This document shows, piece by piece, positions 1 to 10,935 of a DNA stretch of 64,000 bases. Position 1 is the first letter of the stretch. Each line of letters starts with the position of its first letter. The stretch is taken from assembly GCA_025765615.1 (NCBI GenBank), contig JAIVFJ010000040.1, forward strand, positions 333,758 through 397,757. The letters are read 5' to 3'. This stretch comes from Zopfochytrium polystomum (lineage: Eukaryota; Chytridiomycota; Chytridiomycetes; Chytridiales; Chytridiaceae). The position numbers were made by a program, and so were the translations under genes. The notes beneath the pieces are model-generated. The model worked only from the letters and a program-made list of their open reading frames with translations, had not been told where the DNA came from and did not search any database.

Positions 1-1699
1 GCTGGAGGAGCTGGATGAGGTGGTGGAGGGGTGCATTGCAGTTGCCTGTACGTGTGCACGAGCAGGACAACAGTCCTGCTACAGACTTGTGTGATACGAT
101 GACACTCTGACCCTTTTTTTTGTTTTTGATGATTCGCTGCTGAGCGGCCGTAGGTGGAAGTAGCTTTGTCACTCACGGAATCAGCACAAGGGGAGGCCTT
201 GTGTGTCCTGTGGTGGGTGACTCAACCCTCGTGAGCAAGGGCTGCCTACTCTGCTTGGACTGAACAGACAGCTGACCAACGACAGAACAAGAACAACCCC
301 CCTCACCAGTTGGCGGGAAAATCTGTTCACAACGCCCTTCATGGCAGCCGCACTGGGTTTCGGACGAGTGCTCCTTACCTGTCTGCCTGCTCTGTAGACG
401 CTGCACTCTGATAGGGGTTTGGACAGACGTACTTTGTTCCCCACAGTCACTCACAACATCTGTCCCCCACACAGTGGCACATGCTCATTCTCGCTACACC
501 AAGCGCCCATTTGTCCTTGGCCTACATGTAGGACAGATTTTCAACCCTTTGTTACATCAGCTACAGGAATTGATTTGCCAGAACAAAAAAATGCAGCAGA
601 AAGTGCTCTTTCCAGGCTTTCCATTCCTGCCAAACTTGCAGCAGATCAATTGAAATTTGCAGGTGCAGTGAAGTCTGCCATCCAAAAAAGTAGGTAAAAA
701 ACCTAAATAAAGGACGTTGGGGTTTGAAGGGTTAAGAACTTCTGGGACAATCAACTCGGGCGGATGCCCACATTTCGTCAAACCGTTCCGTGGGCTTGTT
801 CCAGGCACCAACACGAATCAGCCGACAGAGCTGTTTGGATGGGCGATGCTTGGCTCGCAAACTATTCGTGGTGGAACAGCACTAATTATTTTTTTGAATA
901 TCTTTTGTCCCGCACTGTAAATATAAAAATCGGAGAGAGCGGGACGAGAGGAGTTCACTCTTCGTTTTCGATGGTGGATCTCTGTTGTTGGCACTTGCCC
1001 CCCGCATGTTTGTGTGCTTGTGCAAACTGTTGGAGGATCAGCCAGCGCGTTTTGCAGCCTCCCGCCGCCCAGCCAGGCAAAGCGTCAATGGATATAAAAA
1101 GCTTGGATAACTTGCCTGTTCTTCCAGACAACATTGGAGGAGAGAAATTTGTAATATGGCAAATTTGCATACCGTTTGAAGAAAAGATCCCATTCGCTCA
1201 TTTGACAAACTACTCTTTCAATATGGCTTGTAACCAAGTGACGTTCATGGTTTCACTGGTAACGCATCCTTCTTGCATTGCTCTGGCAATCGAGAAATTG
1301 ACATTTAACATTTTGGGGTATTTATTTAATGCGATAAGTTAGTGATAGAGATAGAGGGATGATTCCAAATTTTCAAACACCGACATGACAGCAATACTCT
1401 AATTTTTCCAAGGATCATCAGTATCATTTAATTATCGGAATCATTTATTGTGCATGCTATCAGGAGCGTATTGGACGCTTCAAAATTCCAATCGAGTCTT
1501 TGGACAGCTTTTAAGTGTTCGGTCATCACTCCTCTCGGTAACACGATAATGATAAGAAGGCAATTCTCGTGATATTCTATCGATAAGTAACGTTTTTGAA
1601 CACCCACTCTTTGAAAGCCAAGTGCTGTTACAGTTTTTACCCGTACAGACTATTTCCTTACAAACTTGATTACACAAAACTAACTCGGACAAAAGGTCC
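1..1699. other. No supported gene
   Basis: AT-richer sequence than the coding blocks. Only short overlapping reading frames are open and none matches a family I recognise. The longest plausible piece is an 84-codon ATG frame at about 1088-1342 with no splice context or motifs. I see no RNA gene or complete mobile element here. Confidence 0.5.
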
Positions 1700-2860
1700 A
1701 GACCTGACTGAATGCACACTGTGGATAAGGCCTTTCAACACAGCAATGTGAGACTACATTGTGGTCTCAGTGATAAAGTCCAGGGATTTTATTCGCAAAA
1801 ACAAGCACACCTGTCATAAAACCACAAAGATCAGGACCCCACATTATTATTCCTAGTTCTTTAGTTTCCACGGCGTTATCAAAGTGTAAATTGGACTGCC
1901 TTTACTACTTTTGTCTTTACAGTTTCTGTTTCCCCTGGGTTTTCTCTACATATTTTCTTCTTCAGTGACTAACAGAGACTGACCAACTGCATTGGGATGG
2001 GGTACCTGACAGGCCATACCCCACGCCTGCCAAATTCATTATCTGTTTTTGTCACTTGTACACACACGCATAGAGGTTGGGGACTTCGAGCATTTGTGGT
2101 GAATGTTCCAAGTTGGGAGGGTTGACTATTTTATATCTCTCTGCTTTTGGGCCATTTCTCTTTCCTTTTTTCTTCAATCTGATTTCTGTTTTGGCACCAA
2201 AACAGAGACCCTTCAAATCCATCTGGCCTGCAACGACGAGGGTAGTAGGAGGTGGTACACACCCAGCTGCGTATGTCATCTCTTACTGAGGCCTCTTAAA
2301 GTACTGTGGGTGGAGCGGAGTTGGCCCCTCCTGTGATGGCATGACATGGGGGCGGGTGTGAGGCCGCCCTCACCGCTGTCTGGGAGCGTCGGGAGTGGTG
2401 TCCCCACCACCCCCGACGCCTCAAGGGTTCCCTCCCCGACTCACCTTGGTCCTATTGCCGTGAGAGTTGCGTTAGCACAAGTGCAATGTGGCAAAGCCCA
2501 TTTGTAGAGTGGTGGAGTGGATGTGATGGGGCTCGGGGCATGCCCAATTGTGAGTTCCTGTGTACGAGTTCCCAGCTGGCGACCTTCTGACCCCTACATA
2601 GTTGACTACCTCCTCTCTCCTGCCTTTGTTGCTGTTGACGACAAGGGTTCCCTCAGCACTGCGCAGTGAGGGGTAGTCTGTCATACTCTGTCTGTCCTAC
2701 TGTGCTACTAACTGCTCTTGAGAATAGGTTCTTTGCCAGATAAAACCCCCGTCTGCCCTCTTCTCTCTTCTATTCTGCTGTTGTGTTTGCACCCTAGGGA
2801 GTGCCCTTCTGTTTCCCCTCACTCCAGCCCTCAGCCACATGAGTAATTGGTGCTCCTGGG
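1700..2860 (+). repeat. Dispersed repeat A, copy 1
   Basis: This stretch recurs at 14715-15700 in the same orientation. It also recurs, internally deleted and inverted, at 33450-33740. Shared landmarks are a block around 1960-2300 (with the words GGTTGGGGACTT and CTTCAAATCCATCTGG) and a block around 2700-2815 ending in GGGAGTGCCCTT. Part of 1720-1885 pairs, inverted, with 33590-33735. No open protein frame spans it and no terminal repeats were found, so its class is unknown. It is probably a decayed non-coding or deleted transposon. Confidence 0.7.
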
Positions 2861-3594
2861 AGGAGAGGCATAGTCTTGAGCTGTCTCTGAGTCACAGTAT
2901 CTGGGAGGCTAAGAGTCGGGAGACGTTCAGGTGGCCCAGCCAGAAGACAACGATACACTGTTACATCACGCTGATGTGGCAAAAATTAAATGGAATATGT
3001 GAGCAAAGAAGTGATCATGGCTCTGGATTGATTCCAATCGAATTGCCAGTATAAAGCCCAATGATATGGCGTCTGGGGATGAAGAACTTGATGACTTCGA
3101 GGACCAAATTTGGGTTCCTTGAATGAGTAAGTGTGGCCACTTTTTTTCTGACAAGGAAGGCCTCCAGCTCAAAACACGTGATTGACTGATTGATTCCACC
3201 AAGAAAACGCCACCCCCCGGCCGCCACAGGACGCACCCACACAACCCGAAAACCAATCGCTTTTTCTTTTTGGTGGCGCAACTACAGCCCAAACAGACAG
3301 CAGCAGAAGTAGCAATGCACAGACAGACAGACAGACAGGGGATGGATGCAATCTCTGTTCCCGCCCACCCGAAAACCAAAACATTAGAAACAGAAAATAA
3401 AGAAAAGAACCAGCAAAACCAAACAAAACCAATAAAACGAAAAAGGAATATTAATACATAAAAGAAAAAAAAATTCCATTGCGAAGAGGCCCCCCTATAA
3501 GAGGGCGGCCAGCCGCCCGCACTGGTCATCCACCACCGCTCAAGAAAGAAAACGGAAACACAAACCCTCATCAACCCACAACCCACCACCATCC
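2861..3594. other. Intergenic, upstream of small membrane peptide gene
   Basis: No gene recognised. A 34-codon open stretch near 3010-3114 has an acidic end (reading EELDDFEDQIWVP) and could be a coding scrap, but nothing joins it to an upstream exon. The last 300 bases are A/C-rich and form the promoter and 5' leader of the gene starting at 3595. Confidence 0.4.
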
Positions 3595-3665
3595 ATGGAG
3601 AACTTCCTCGAGAAAGTCGGCGACTCTTTCAAGGCCGAGGGCGGCTACAAGGTATGGATTGCCGG

Positions 3666-3728
<63 letters not shown>

Positions 3729-4223
3729 TACACAATTTTCTTCGCATTACCGATGTCGAAAGGGGGGCGGGGCCGTTCTTCTCTTCTCGCTTCACCCCCC
3801 GGTCCATCGCCATACCACCGTGAAACTCACTCCAGCATGCCTGTTTTCCATCTCGTCACTCCACGTCACTCCACTTCACCCCACCCCTTCCCCAACTCTA
3901 CAACCACACACAGGGCGAGAAAGTACTCGGTGGCATCCTCGGTGCCGTCGCCATCGCCGGAGTCGGCTACCTTGGCTACGAAGGTGAGGAGTGTGTCGCG
4001 CGCGCGGTTCCTTTTGTCCTGTGCTTGGAGTCTTTTGCTGCGAGCCCCCGATTTGCTAATCACCATTTCCCCTCACCCCGCGCTCGCGTGTTGTGTGTGT
4101 GCGCGTTTTCTTGTTGACGTGACAACTGCAGAGTGGCTTAAGCACCACAACAAGGAGCACAGCGAGGAGGCCGTCAAGGAGTTCCAGTCGCACGGCAGCT
4201 ACAAGGCCGACCACAAGAAGTAA
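3595..4223 (+). CDS. Small glycine-zipper membrane peptide (72 aa)
   Basis: Three exons, 3595-3651, 3914-3983 and 4132-4223, give a 72-residue protein. Both introns have GT-AG ends and the frame is continuous. The start ATG lies in a CCATCC-ATGG context and the stop is TAA. Residues 1-19 are amphipathic and charged. Residues 20-42 (GEKVLGGILGAVAIAGVGYLGYE) form one Gly/Ala-rich hydrophobic helix with GxxxG spacing. The rest is a His/Lys/Glu-rich tail ending in HKK. A glycine-zipper helix suggests membrane association, but I do not recognise the family and assign no function. The first intron consists largely of a (CA)n microsatellite. A polyadenylation-like AATAAA lies about 80 bp past the stop. 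The gene converges on the CMTR1 gene with only about 155 bp between stops. Confidence 0.75.
3667..3726 (+). repeat. (CA)n microsatellite in intron 1
   Basis: About 30 uninterrupted CA units lie just after the 5' splice site of the small membrane peptide gene. Similar CA/TG tracts lie in introns of the CMTR1, SH3 and glutaredoxin genes. Confidence 0.95.
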
Positions 4224-4378
4224 TTCGAACGCTGGCCTCCCTCCCTTGCGTTTCGGTTGCTTTGGGCTCTCTCTCTCTGGTTTTCCAATCCCTCTATCAT
4301 GTCCAAATAAAAATGATGAAAAACGAAATGCAATTCCTTCCCAGTTGGCTCTAGCTGTTTCTCCTCTCTTCGCTCGTA

Positions 4379-7300
4379 TTACGACACGCCCGCCGTCGCC
4401 GTCGCCGTCGCCGCCGCCTTCTCGCTACCAGGCTCGGGAAGGCGCCACCGCCGCAGACAGTCCCTCGCCTCGTCAGACAGCATCGCGGCGGGTGACGGCT
4501 CGTCGCCCTCGTTGTCCGCCGACTCCTCCGTCTGGCGGGCGCCAGCCATGCGAAGCAGGTCGGCCACAGCCTCGATGCGCAAGAGAGACGATTCTTGGCG
4601 AGCGTCGAGCCTGTGTGTGGCGCGTGTGTGTGAAGGAAGGCGGGCGAGAACGTTGATTGCTGGGGCGGCGGTGAAGACAAACAAAACAAAAAAGCACAAA
4701 AAACCAGACGCTCAAAGACAGACAGACAGACAGGCAGAACAAAAAGACAAAGGGAAATAAATCCGCCACTCACGTGATGTTGGCTTGTAGCACGTAGTCG
4801 CAGAGCGCGCCGTCCGCCATCAGCGCCGCCAGCCGCACCACCGCCCGCACGTCCGCATCGCCCCGCCGCACCCGCCGCGCAAGCGGCTCGAACCCGCACG
4901 GCGGCCGCGTGTGCGACGACAACGCCGCCGCCGATGTCGACTCTACTGTTGCTGCTCCCGACACCGCCGCCGCCGCCGCCGTAACGCAACAGTCGTCGCC
5001 ATCGTCCCCTTCGTCGTCGTCGTCTTCGTCCTGTTCTCCTTCGTCCTCTTCACCGCTGTCATCGGCGTCATCGTACTCGTCGTCGTAGTCGCAGCCGTCG
5101 CCACCGCCCTCGCCCCCGTTCCCATCCTTCTCCCTCCGCCCCCACCCACCACGCCTCTTCAACCGCCTCCTCCACCGCCGCCTCCTCCGCCTCCGTGCGC
5201 ACGCCTCCGCCTCCGCATCCACCGCCGCCCTTTTCTGCTCCCACAGCGTCCCCAGCACCCGCGCGAGGTGCGCCGCGACCGCATCCGCCGCCCCGGTGAC
5301 CGTATCCGCATCCGTCTTATCCGCCTCCGCGTGCAACCCTTCGCCGATCCCACCGAACCCTCCGCCGCCCTCGCCTCCTCGGCGCCGCGACCGCGACCGC
5401 CGCCCGCAGAACCCCTGCGCGACGACGTACCGCTCGGCGTTGGCCGGCCGGCTGGCGACGGGCTTGACGACCGCGATCCGCGCAAAGCACCGCCGCAGCA
5501 GGTACAGGACGCCCACCGTGACCGGGTGGCGCTGCGAAAACGTCTTGACAATAAAGTCGCCGCCTTTTTTCGTGCGGGGGAGAGACAGGGTGAGTGTGAG
5601 AGACGGAACTCGACGTCAAAAAACACACACACACGCCTCGCGCGGTCGCGCGAAGCGTCTGCGCACGCGAATGCGAGCGTTTGGAAAACCACACACACAC
5701 ACACACACAAAAACAAACCTGTCTTAAGCACAAGCAGCGCGGCCAGCACCTGCCCGACCAGCAGCGCCTTGCCGTGCTCCTCCTGGTGCAGCTCGTCGCC
5801 CTTGCAGCTGAACCCGCCGTCCGCAACCACAAGGTCAACGCCGTCCCTCTTCCTCGTCCGCGTCCTCCTCCTCGGTCGTCCATCACCGCCTTCTTCCTCC
5901 TCGTTCTCCTTGTCCTGGTCATCCTGGTCGTCCTCGTCTTCCCCTTCCAGCGCCGCGCGCACTGCGCGCGCAAAGTGCTCAACGTTCGCCGGGTCCGTCA
6001 CGTCGCCGGACCCGTCGGCGCCGTACAGCGCCGTGAACTCGGCCGTCGCCGCCGCCGCCGTCGTCTTTGGTGCAGGAGGAGCGGCAGTTGACAGCAGCCC
6101 GCGCGCGGCCGCGTGGAACCGCTCGCACGCCATGTCCTGGTCGCCGCGCAGCGTCATGCCAAAGCCGCGCACTGCAGGTCGCAGCGAGTACGACGACGAC
6201 GACGACGCGGCGGCGGCAGCGGTCGTGGCCCACCGCCACAGCAAGTACTCGACAAACCCGCCGGGCCCCGCGCACAGGTCCGCAAAGCGCAGCGAGCGGC
6301 GCGCGCGGGCGTCCGCCCACGCCGATGACGGCCACGACGCGTCGTCGACCTTGTCGCCGTCGTCGTGGTCCACGCCGTCCTTGCCGTCCTTGTCGTCCTT
6401 GCCGTCCCGCCGCCGCACTAACAGCAGCAGCGCGTCGAGGTTCGCGAGCTTGACGGCGGAGCGGTTGACAAAGACGCTTTTCGCGACGGACTCGTGCGGG
6501 TTCGCGAGGGCGCGCGCGCGGCGGAAGACTGCGGCGCCGGCGCCGCCGGTGGCGGCGGTCATGACGCGGGTTTGGACGGCGTGGAGCGCGGCAACGGTCG
6601 GCGCGTCGGAGAAGAGCGACGGGTCGGTGGGCGCGGTCTTAGAAAGGTGGGGGGGGAAGAAAAGAGAAGAGGTGGTTTTTTTTTTCACGTCAAAAGGGTC
6701 CTTTTTTATTGCGCAGTCGATCTTAGGGGTGCGGATAGTTGGGAGACTGCGAGAGAAGAGAGAGAGGGTAGGAGGAAACAGCGAGCCCCAATGAAACCGA
6801 GCGCTCGCCACGCGTGCCTTCCCGCCCTTTCCCTTCAACCAACCCCCCCCCCCCACCCCCCCCTCATACCGGGCCCACTTGGATCGTCGTCGCCTGCTTG
6901 ATCGCGTCCGCGTCCTCGTCGACGATGCCGGCGAGCCAGACAACCTTGTCAACGAACAGGTCTGGGTCGACGGGCGGCTGTTTCTTCTGTTGGTGCTGCT
7001 GCTGGTGGTGCTGGTGGGGGTACCGATCGCGCGAGTCGCCATGACCGCCGCCGCCGCCACCACGGCCGCGGCCACGGTACGAATCGCCGCCACCGCGCCG
7101 ACGATGGTCCCCGCCGCCGCCGCCGTGTCCGTCGCGACGATCGTACGGGCCGGGCCGCTGTCCGTCTAGGCCGCCGCCGCCGCCGCCGTCCCATCGGCCG
7201 TCGCGGCCTCCGCCTCCTCTGCCACCTCTCCCACCACCGCCGCCGCGCGAGCGCGACGACGACGCGGACGACGACTGCGGCGGGGGCGGTGGTGGCATGT

Positions 7301-7601
7301 TCGGCGGCGGGACGGGCGAGTCAATCGGGGTTGCGAGGAAGTCGGGGTCGTCGGCGTAGACGTTTTCCGTGGTGGTGGTGGTGGTGGTGGTGGTAGGGGT
7401 GGGGGAGGCGGCGGTGGAGGCGGGATGGTGTGCGGAAGAGGTGGTGGAGGCGGAAGAGGAAGATGCAGTTGTTGTGGATGTTGTTGTGGGTGTCGTGGAG
7501 GAGGAGGAGGAGGAGGAGGACGATGAGGACAAGGTCGTCGTCGTGGTCCTTGTCGCGTTGGCGGCGTCCTTGGGGGCGTCGTGCGCGGCCATGTCTTTCA
7601 T
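4379..7601 (-). CDS. CMTR1: Cap-specific mRNA (nucleoside-2'-O-)-methyltransferase 1 (CMTR1/FtsJ type)
   Basis: It would methylate the 2'-O of the first transcribed nucleotide (cap1) using SAM, in the nucleus. Four exons on the minus strand, 7601-6870, 6637-5719, 5563-4774 and 4610-4379, give about 890 aa; all junctions keep frame. Residues 1-244 are low-complexity: Thr/Ser runs, poly-Pro, then RGG/GGG repeats. The catalytic region has the SAM motif FADLCAGPGGFVEY (about 362-375). A K-D-K-E tetrad is visible: K307 in NRSAVKLANLD, D517 in VVADGGF, K557 in FIVKTF and E593 in NAERYVV. An Arg/Asp-rich insert and a C-terminal tail with CLRRWRLPEP follow, as in CMTR1. I see no G-patch. An in-frame ATG at 7670 would add 23 residues; 7601 has A at -3 and is preferred. 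It diverges from the LisH-CTLH gene. Confidence 0.92.
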
Positions 7602-7728
7602 TGTTGACAAGTCTTTCTTGAGTTTGATTTTCCTTTTTTCTCTGGCTGGGGCCTGAACCAACCAACCCATTCGATTCGATTGAAGATTGATTGGTCTGTC
7701 TGTCTCTCTCTGTAATGGTGCCTATGCT

Positions 7729-7764
<36 letters not shown>

Positions 7765-8007
7765 GCCTCTTGGTCTCTCTCTCTGTCTCTCTCTGTCTCT
7801 CTCTCTGTCTCTCTCTCTGGCTCAGTGATTGAATGTTTCCCTTCCAGCTGCGAATGACTTGACTGGCCTGAGAAAGAGCAACCGCACCACCACCACCACC
7901 AGCCAGCGACTGCCACCCCTACGGCTCTACTCGTCACTACTCTACTCGACCCCCCCGACACCGTCAACTCCGTAGAGCCCCACCCCACACAGCCAACCCC
8001 GGCGATA
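7602..8007. promoter_or_regulatory. Shared divergent promoter region
   Basis: This 406-bp gap separates the starts of two divergent genes (CMTR1 on -, LisH-CTLH on +), so it must hold both promoters and 5' leaders. It contains a long TCTC/TCTG pyrimidine tract at about 7724-7821 and a (CCA)n tract near 7884-7905. No clear TATA box was seen. Confidence 0.55.
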
Positions 8008-10748
8008 ATGGACTTGGCCTTGCTTGGTTTGTTCGTTGGTTCCCCCCAACCACTCTCACCACCAAACTTTGCCGCGGGCGCTCTCCTTTCGCTCGTTCCC
8101 TCCCCCTCTTGCCGCTGTAGACCGCTGGGCCGTGGACTTCCTGTTCTACTATGGCTTCTGGCCTCCAGACGTCCCCTTGCCGCCCGATGCGTTGCCGCCG
8201 CAAGTCGCTCACACGATCCCGTCGTCGTCGTCGTCATCTGTTTCCTCATCCTCATCCTTCTCGTCGCCACCGTCCTATCAAACATCGCCCTCTGGCAATC
8301 CTCGGGCATCCTTCCAGGAACGTCTACTTGTAGGTTCCGCTTGCTGGCATGCGCCACTGTTCCGCTCTTTCCCGACCCACCCGCTGAATGAAAAAATCCA
8401 CTCGCCTCTTTCCGTCTTCCACCCCAGCTCTTGCGGACTCTCTTGTCAGAAGGAGACTTGCCGAGCGCCGTTGCGCTGCTCAGCTCCCATAACCCTGCCA
8501 TCCTCGCCGACCCGACTCTGCGGCTCAAGCTGGACAAGCAGCAGTTGATAGAGCAGGTGCGCTCGATGGCAGCCAACCAACCCGCTCCTGCCATCCTCGC
8601 CTACTTGCAGCAGGCCGGTGACTCGCTCCCGTCCTTCGCCTCGAACCCGGATGCCTTTGCAGCTTTGAAGCGGACTCTGGTCGGTATCGTGTGGATGCGC
8701 GCCGTGGCGCAAAACGCGGGCGCTGGCGCTGACGACGGTGACTCAGAAATGGACGAGACTGCTGCCGTGCCTGCCGCCGTTCGATACGAGTGGTCGCTGG
8801 AAAGACGAAGCGAGCTCGCCTCACTGGTCCACGCGAGCGTTCTCGCTTCGGAAGGCGTTCCTGAACCTCAGCTTCCTCTGACTCTTCGGTAAGCGGGTTT
8901 TTGGCACAGGGCCTGGAATGTTCTATTCGCAACTTACAATTCATTTTTTCGTTGTTCCTTTTTGCCCTGTTCACTTATTGGGGTTTCGATTTGCCCCGTC
9001 GCTGCAGTTACCTCATACTCGTTCATAATATGCTATACTTCTTTCGATCAGATCCCTCGCCGTGGAGCAGGTGCATCGAAGGTTTGTTTAGACAATCTGC
9101 GCCACCGCCACCGCCACCGCCACCGGATTTTCTAGATTCAACTGCGGCTGTCGACGAAGGTGATGTGGCCGTGCTTGCCCAAGCAGCGGCAATGTCTCCA
9201 GCGCGAGCAAAGTCATTTTTGCAAGCATCAGAGCCAGTGCTCAACGCCGACGGCTCAGTTCTTTGGTCGCGGATAGAGGTGGCCATGAAGGCCGAAGTGT
9301 CTCGGGTCGCAGAAGCATCCGGCGAGTTTACGACGATGGTCTTTGAGTATGCGGTTGTTTTTTTTTTCCCCTTCAACTCTCCTTCAGCGACAGCTAGCTC
9401 TGATTTTTCCAACAGTTATTGCCGCAGGCGTGGCATTCTTCGCCAACTAAACGAATCTCAACAAAACAACGCCCTCGTGCAAGTGGTTCGCGGCCTTCTT
9501 GGATCACTTCCCCTCAGCAACGCCGTCGACTCGACGGAGCAGCAGTCCGCATCGTGCGGCGTTCCCTCCGTGGGGTGTGAAGCGTTCATAACCGACAAGC
9601 TCGTATCTGCTCTCACTGCCGTCTGTCCGCCCATTGCTGAGATCTTCCTCACTCAACTTGTGGCGTTTTGGCGAGTAGAAGCTCTAGAGAACCTTGTACA
9701 AGGGCGCATTTCTGTTTTGGACGGGCGGCCAGGCGCAGTTTACTGGACCAAAGTGGTGTCCATTTTGCGAGACAGGCTCGGTGTGTGTCCAACTGCTGAA
9801 GCGATGAGCTGCGATCGCTTTGACCAACTAACACTGAATTCCTTCGTGCGTAGTTCCGTTGACAGCTTCCAGCACCAGGTTTTTCGGATGCATCAAGGAG
9901 CTATCGGCCTTGTTGGCTTTGCAATACTCGTCGTACGATGTTGCGGTGGTGGACAACGGCGACGCCGGCGACGCAGAAAATGGCAGCACTACTGCAGGCA
10001 GTGGCAGTGGCAGCGGCAGCGCACGGATCAGCCTTCGAGATCAGCTTCAACTTCTTGCGCAGCTCCGCAAGGAAACCTTGGTGTCGATACTAGATTCTCC
10101 AAGCACAAAAGAAGCAGCAACAAGTTTGGCAGAACCGGCCGCGACTCCTCGGTTGGAAGAGCTAATGCAAAGCCTGCTCGACGTGAGGAAAGAGTGGTTC
10201 CGGATGCAATGCACGGACGACCGGTTCGAACTATTTTTACTTTCATATTGAGCTTCTCACACTTCGGTGTTTAGGTTTGAAAAAGTGTTTCGCATTGACG
10301 AATTGCCAATGTCTGGCAAGACTCGACGGTTTCTGGATGGCTGCAACTTCTCTGCGCTCTTGAGTTCGGAAGCAGCGGCTTTCACCAGTGGCGGACCTGC
10401 AGACAAAAGCTCTGAACAGCAGCAACAACAACAGCAGCAGCAGCAGCAGCAGAACGGTTCTGATTCTGCCAGCCAAATGGATTCAGACGAGGACGGGTCT
10501 GATGGAGACGGTAAGCGCGCAAGAGTCAAGGTTCCCCGATCAACCTTGAACTTTTCTCTGACTTATTTTCGGCAGACGATGAAAACGGAGGGGGCGGGGG
10601 TGGCGGCGGCGACAACAACAATGAGTCGGCAAACGACACGATCTCTTTGCTGATGGACGCGCTCGGGCTCACGCGGTCGGAAGCTTTGGCCATGCTGGCG
10701 CGGTACAATGGCGATGCGAGTGCTGCGATCAGCTTTTTGTTTAGCTGA
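8008..10748 (+). CDS. LisH-CTLH domain protein with C-terminal UBA-like helix bundle
   Basis: Eight exons (8008-8026, 8121-8329, 8428-8888, 9008-9346, 9416-9780, 9854-10223, 10275-10510, 10576-10748) encode about 723 aa. Exon 1 ends inside codon 7, and joining it gives LALLDRWAVDFLFYYGF at residues 3-19, a LisH-like pattern. A Ser-rich linker follows. Around residues 77-130 is a CTLH-like segment (LLSEGDLPSAVALLSSHNP, then KLDKQQLIEQVR). Later come an acidic/Gly stretch, a poly-Gln run of 12, and a final UBA-like piece (about 688-723: LLMDALGLTRSEALAML, then NGDASAAISFL). LisH-CTLH proteins are typical of GID/CTLH ubiquitin-ligase scaffolds (RanBP9, TWA1/GID8). The UBA-like tail is unusual for them. 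The intron at 9781-9853 has a good CTAAC branch site. A scaffold role in ubiquitin signalling is inferred. Confidence 0.75.
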
Positions 10749-10935
10749 GCCACCTGAGCGAGTTGTGCTGCTGCTGCTGCTGTGTGTGTGTGTGTGTGTG
10801 TGTCGGCGAGGAAATCAGGAATTAGGTTAGAGAGGGCTGTGCTGAGTCCTTTGTATTGCGTTGCTCCCTCACGCGGCCTTGAGCGATGATGAGGTCGGAA
10901 AAAAGCACAACCAAATCGAATGAAGAAAAGAATAC

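Noticed and set aside
4911..6794. 627-codon plus-strand frame across the CMTR1 gene
   Set aside because: It is the opposite-strand shadow of GC-rich CMTR1 exons; composition is Arg/Ser/Pro noise and the minus strand carries the methyltransferase motifs.
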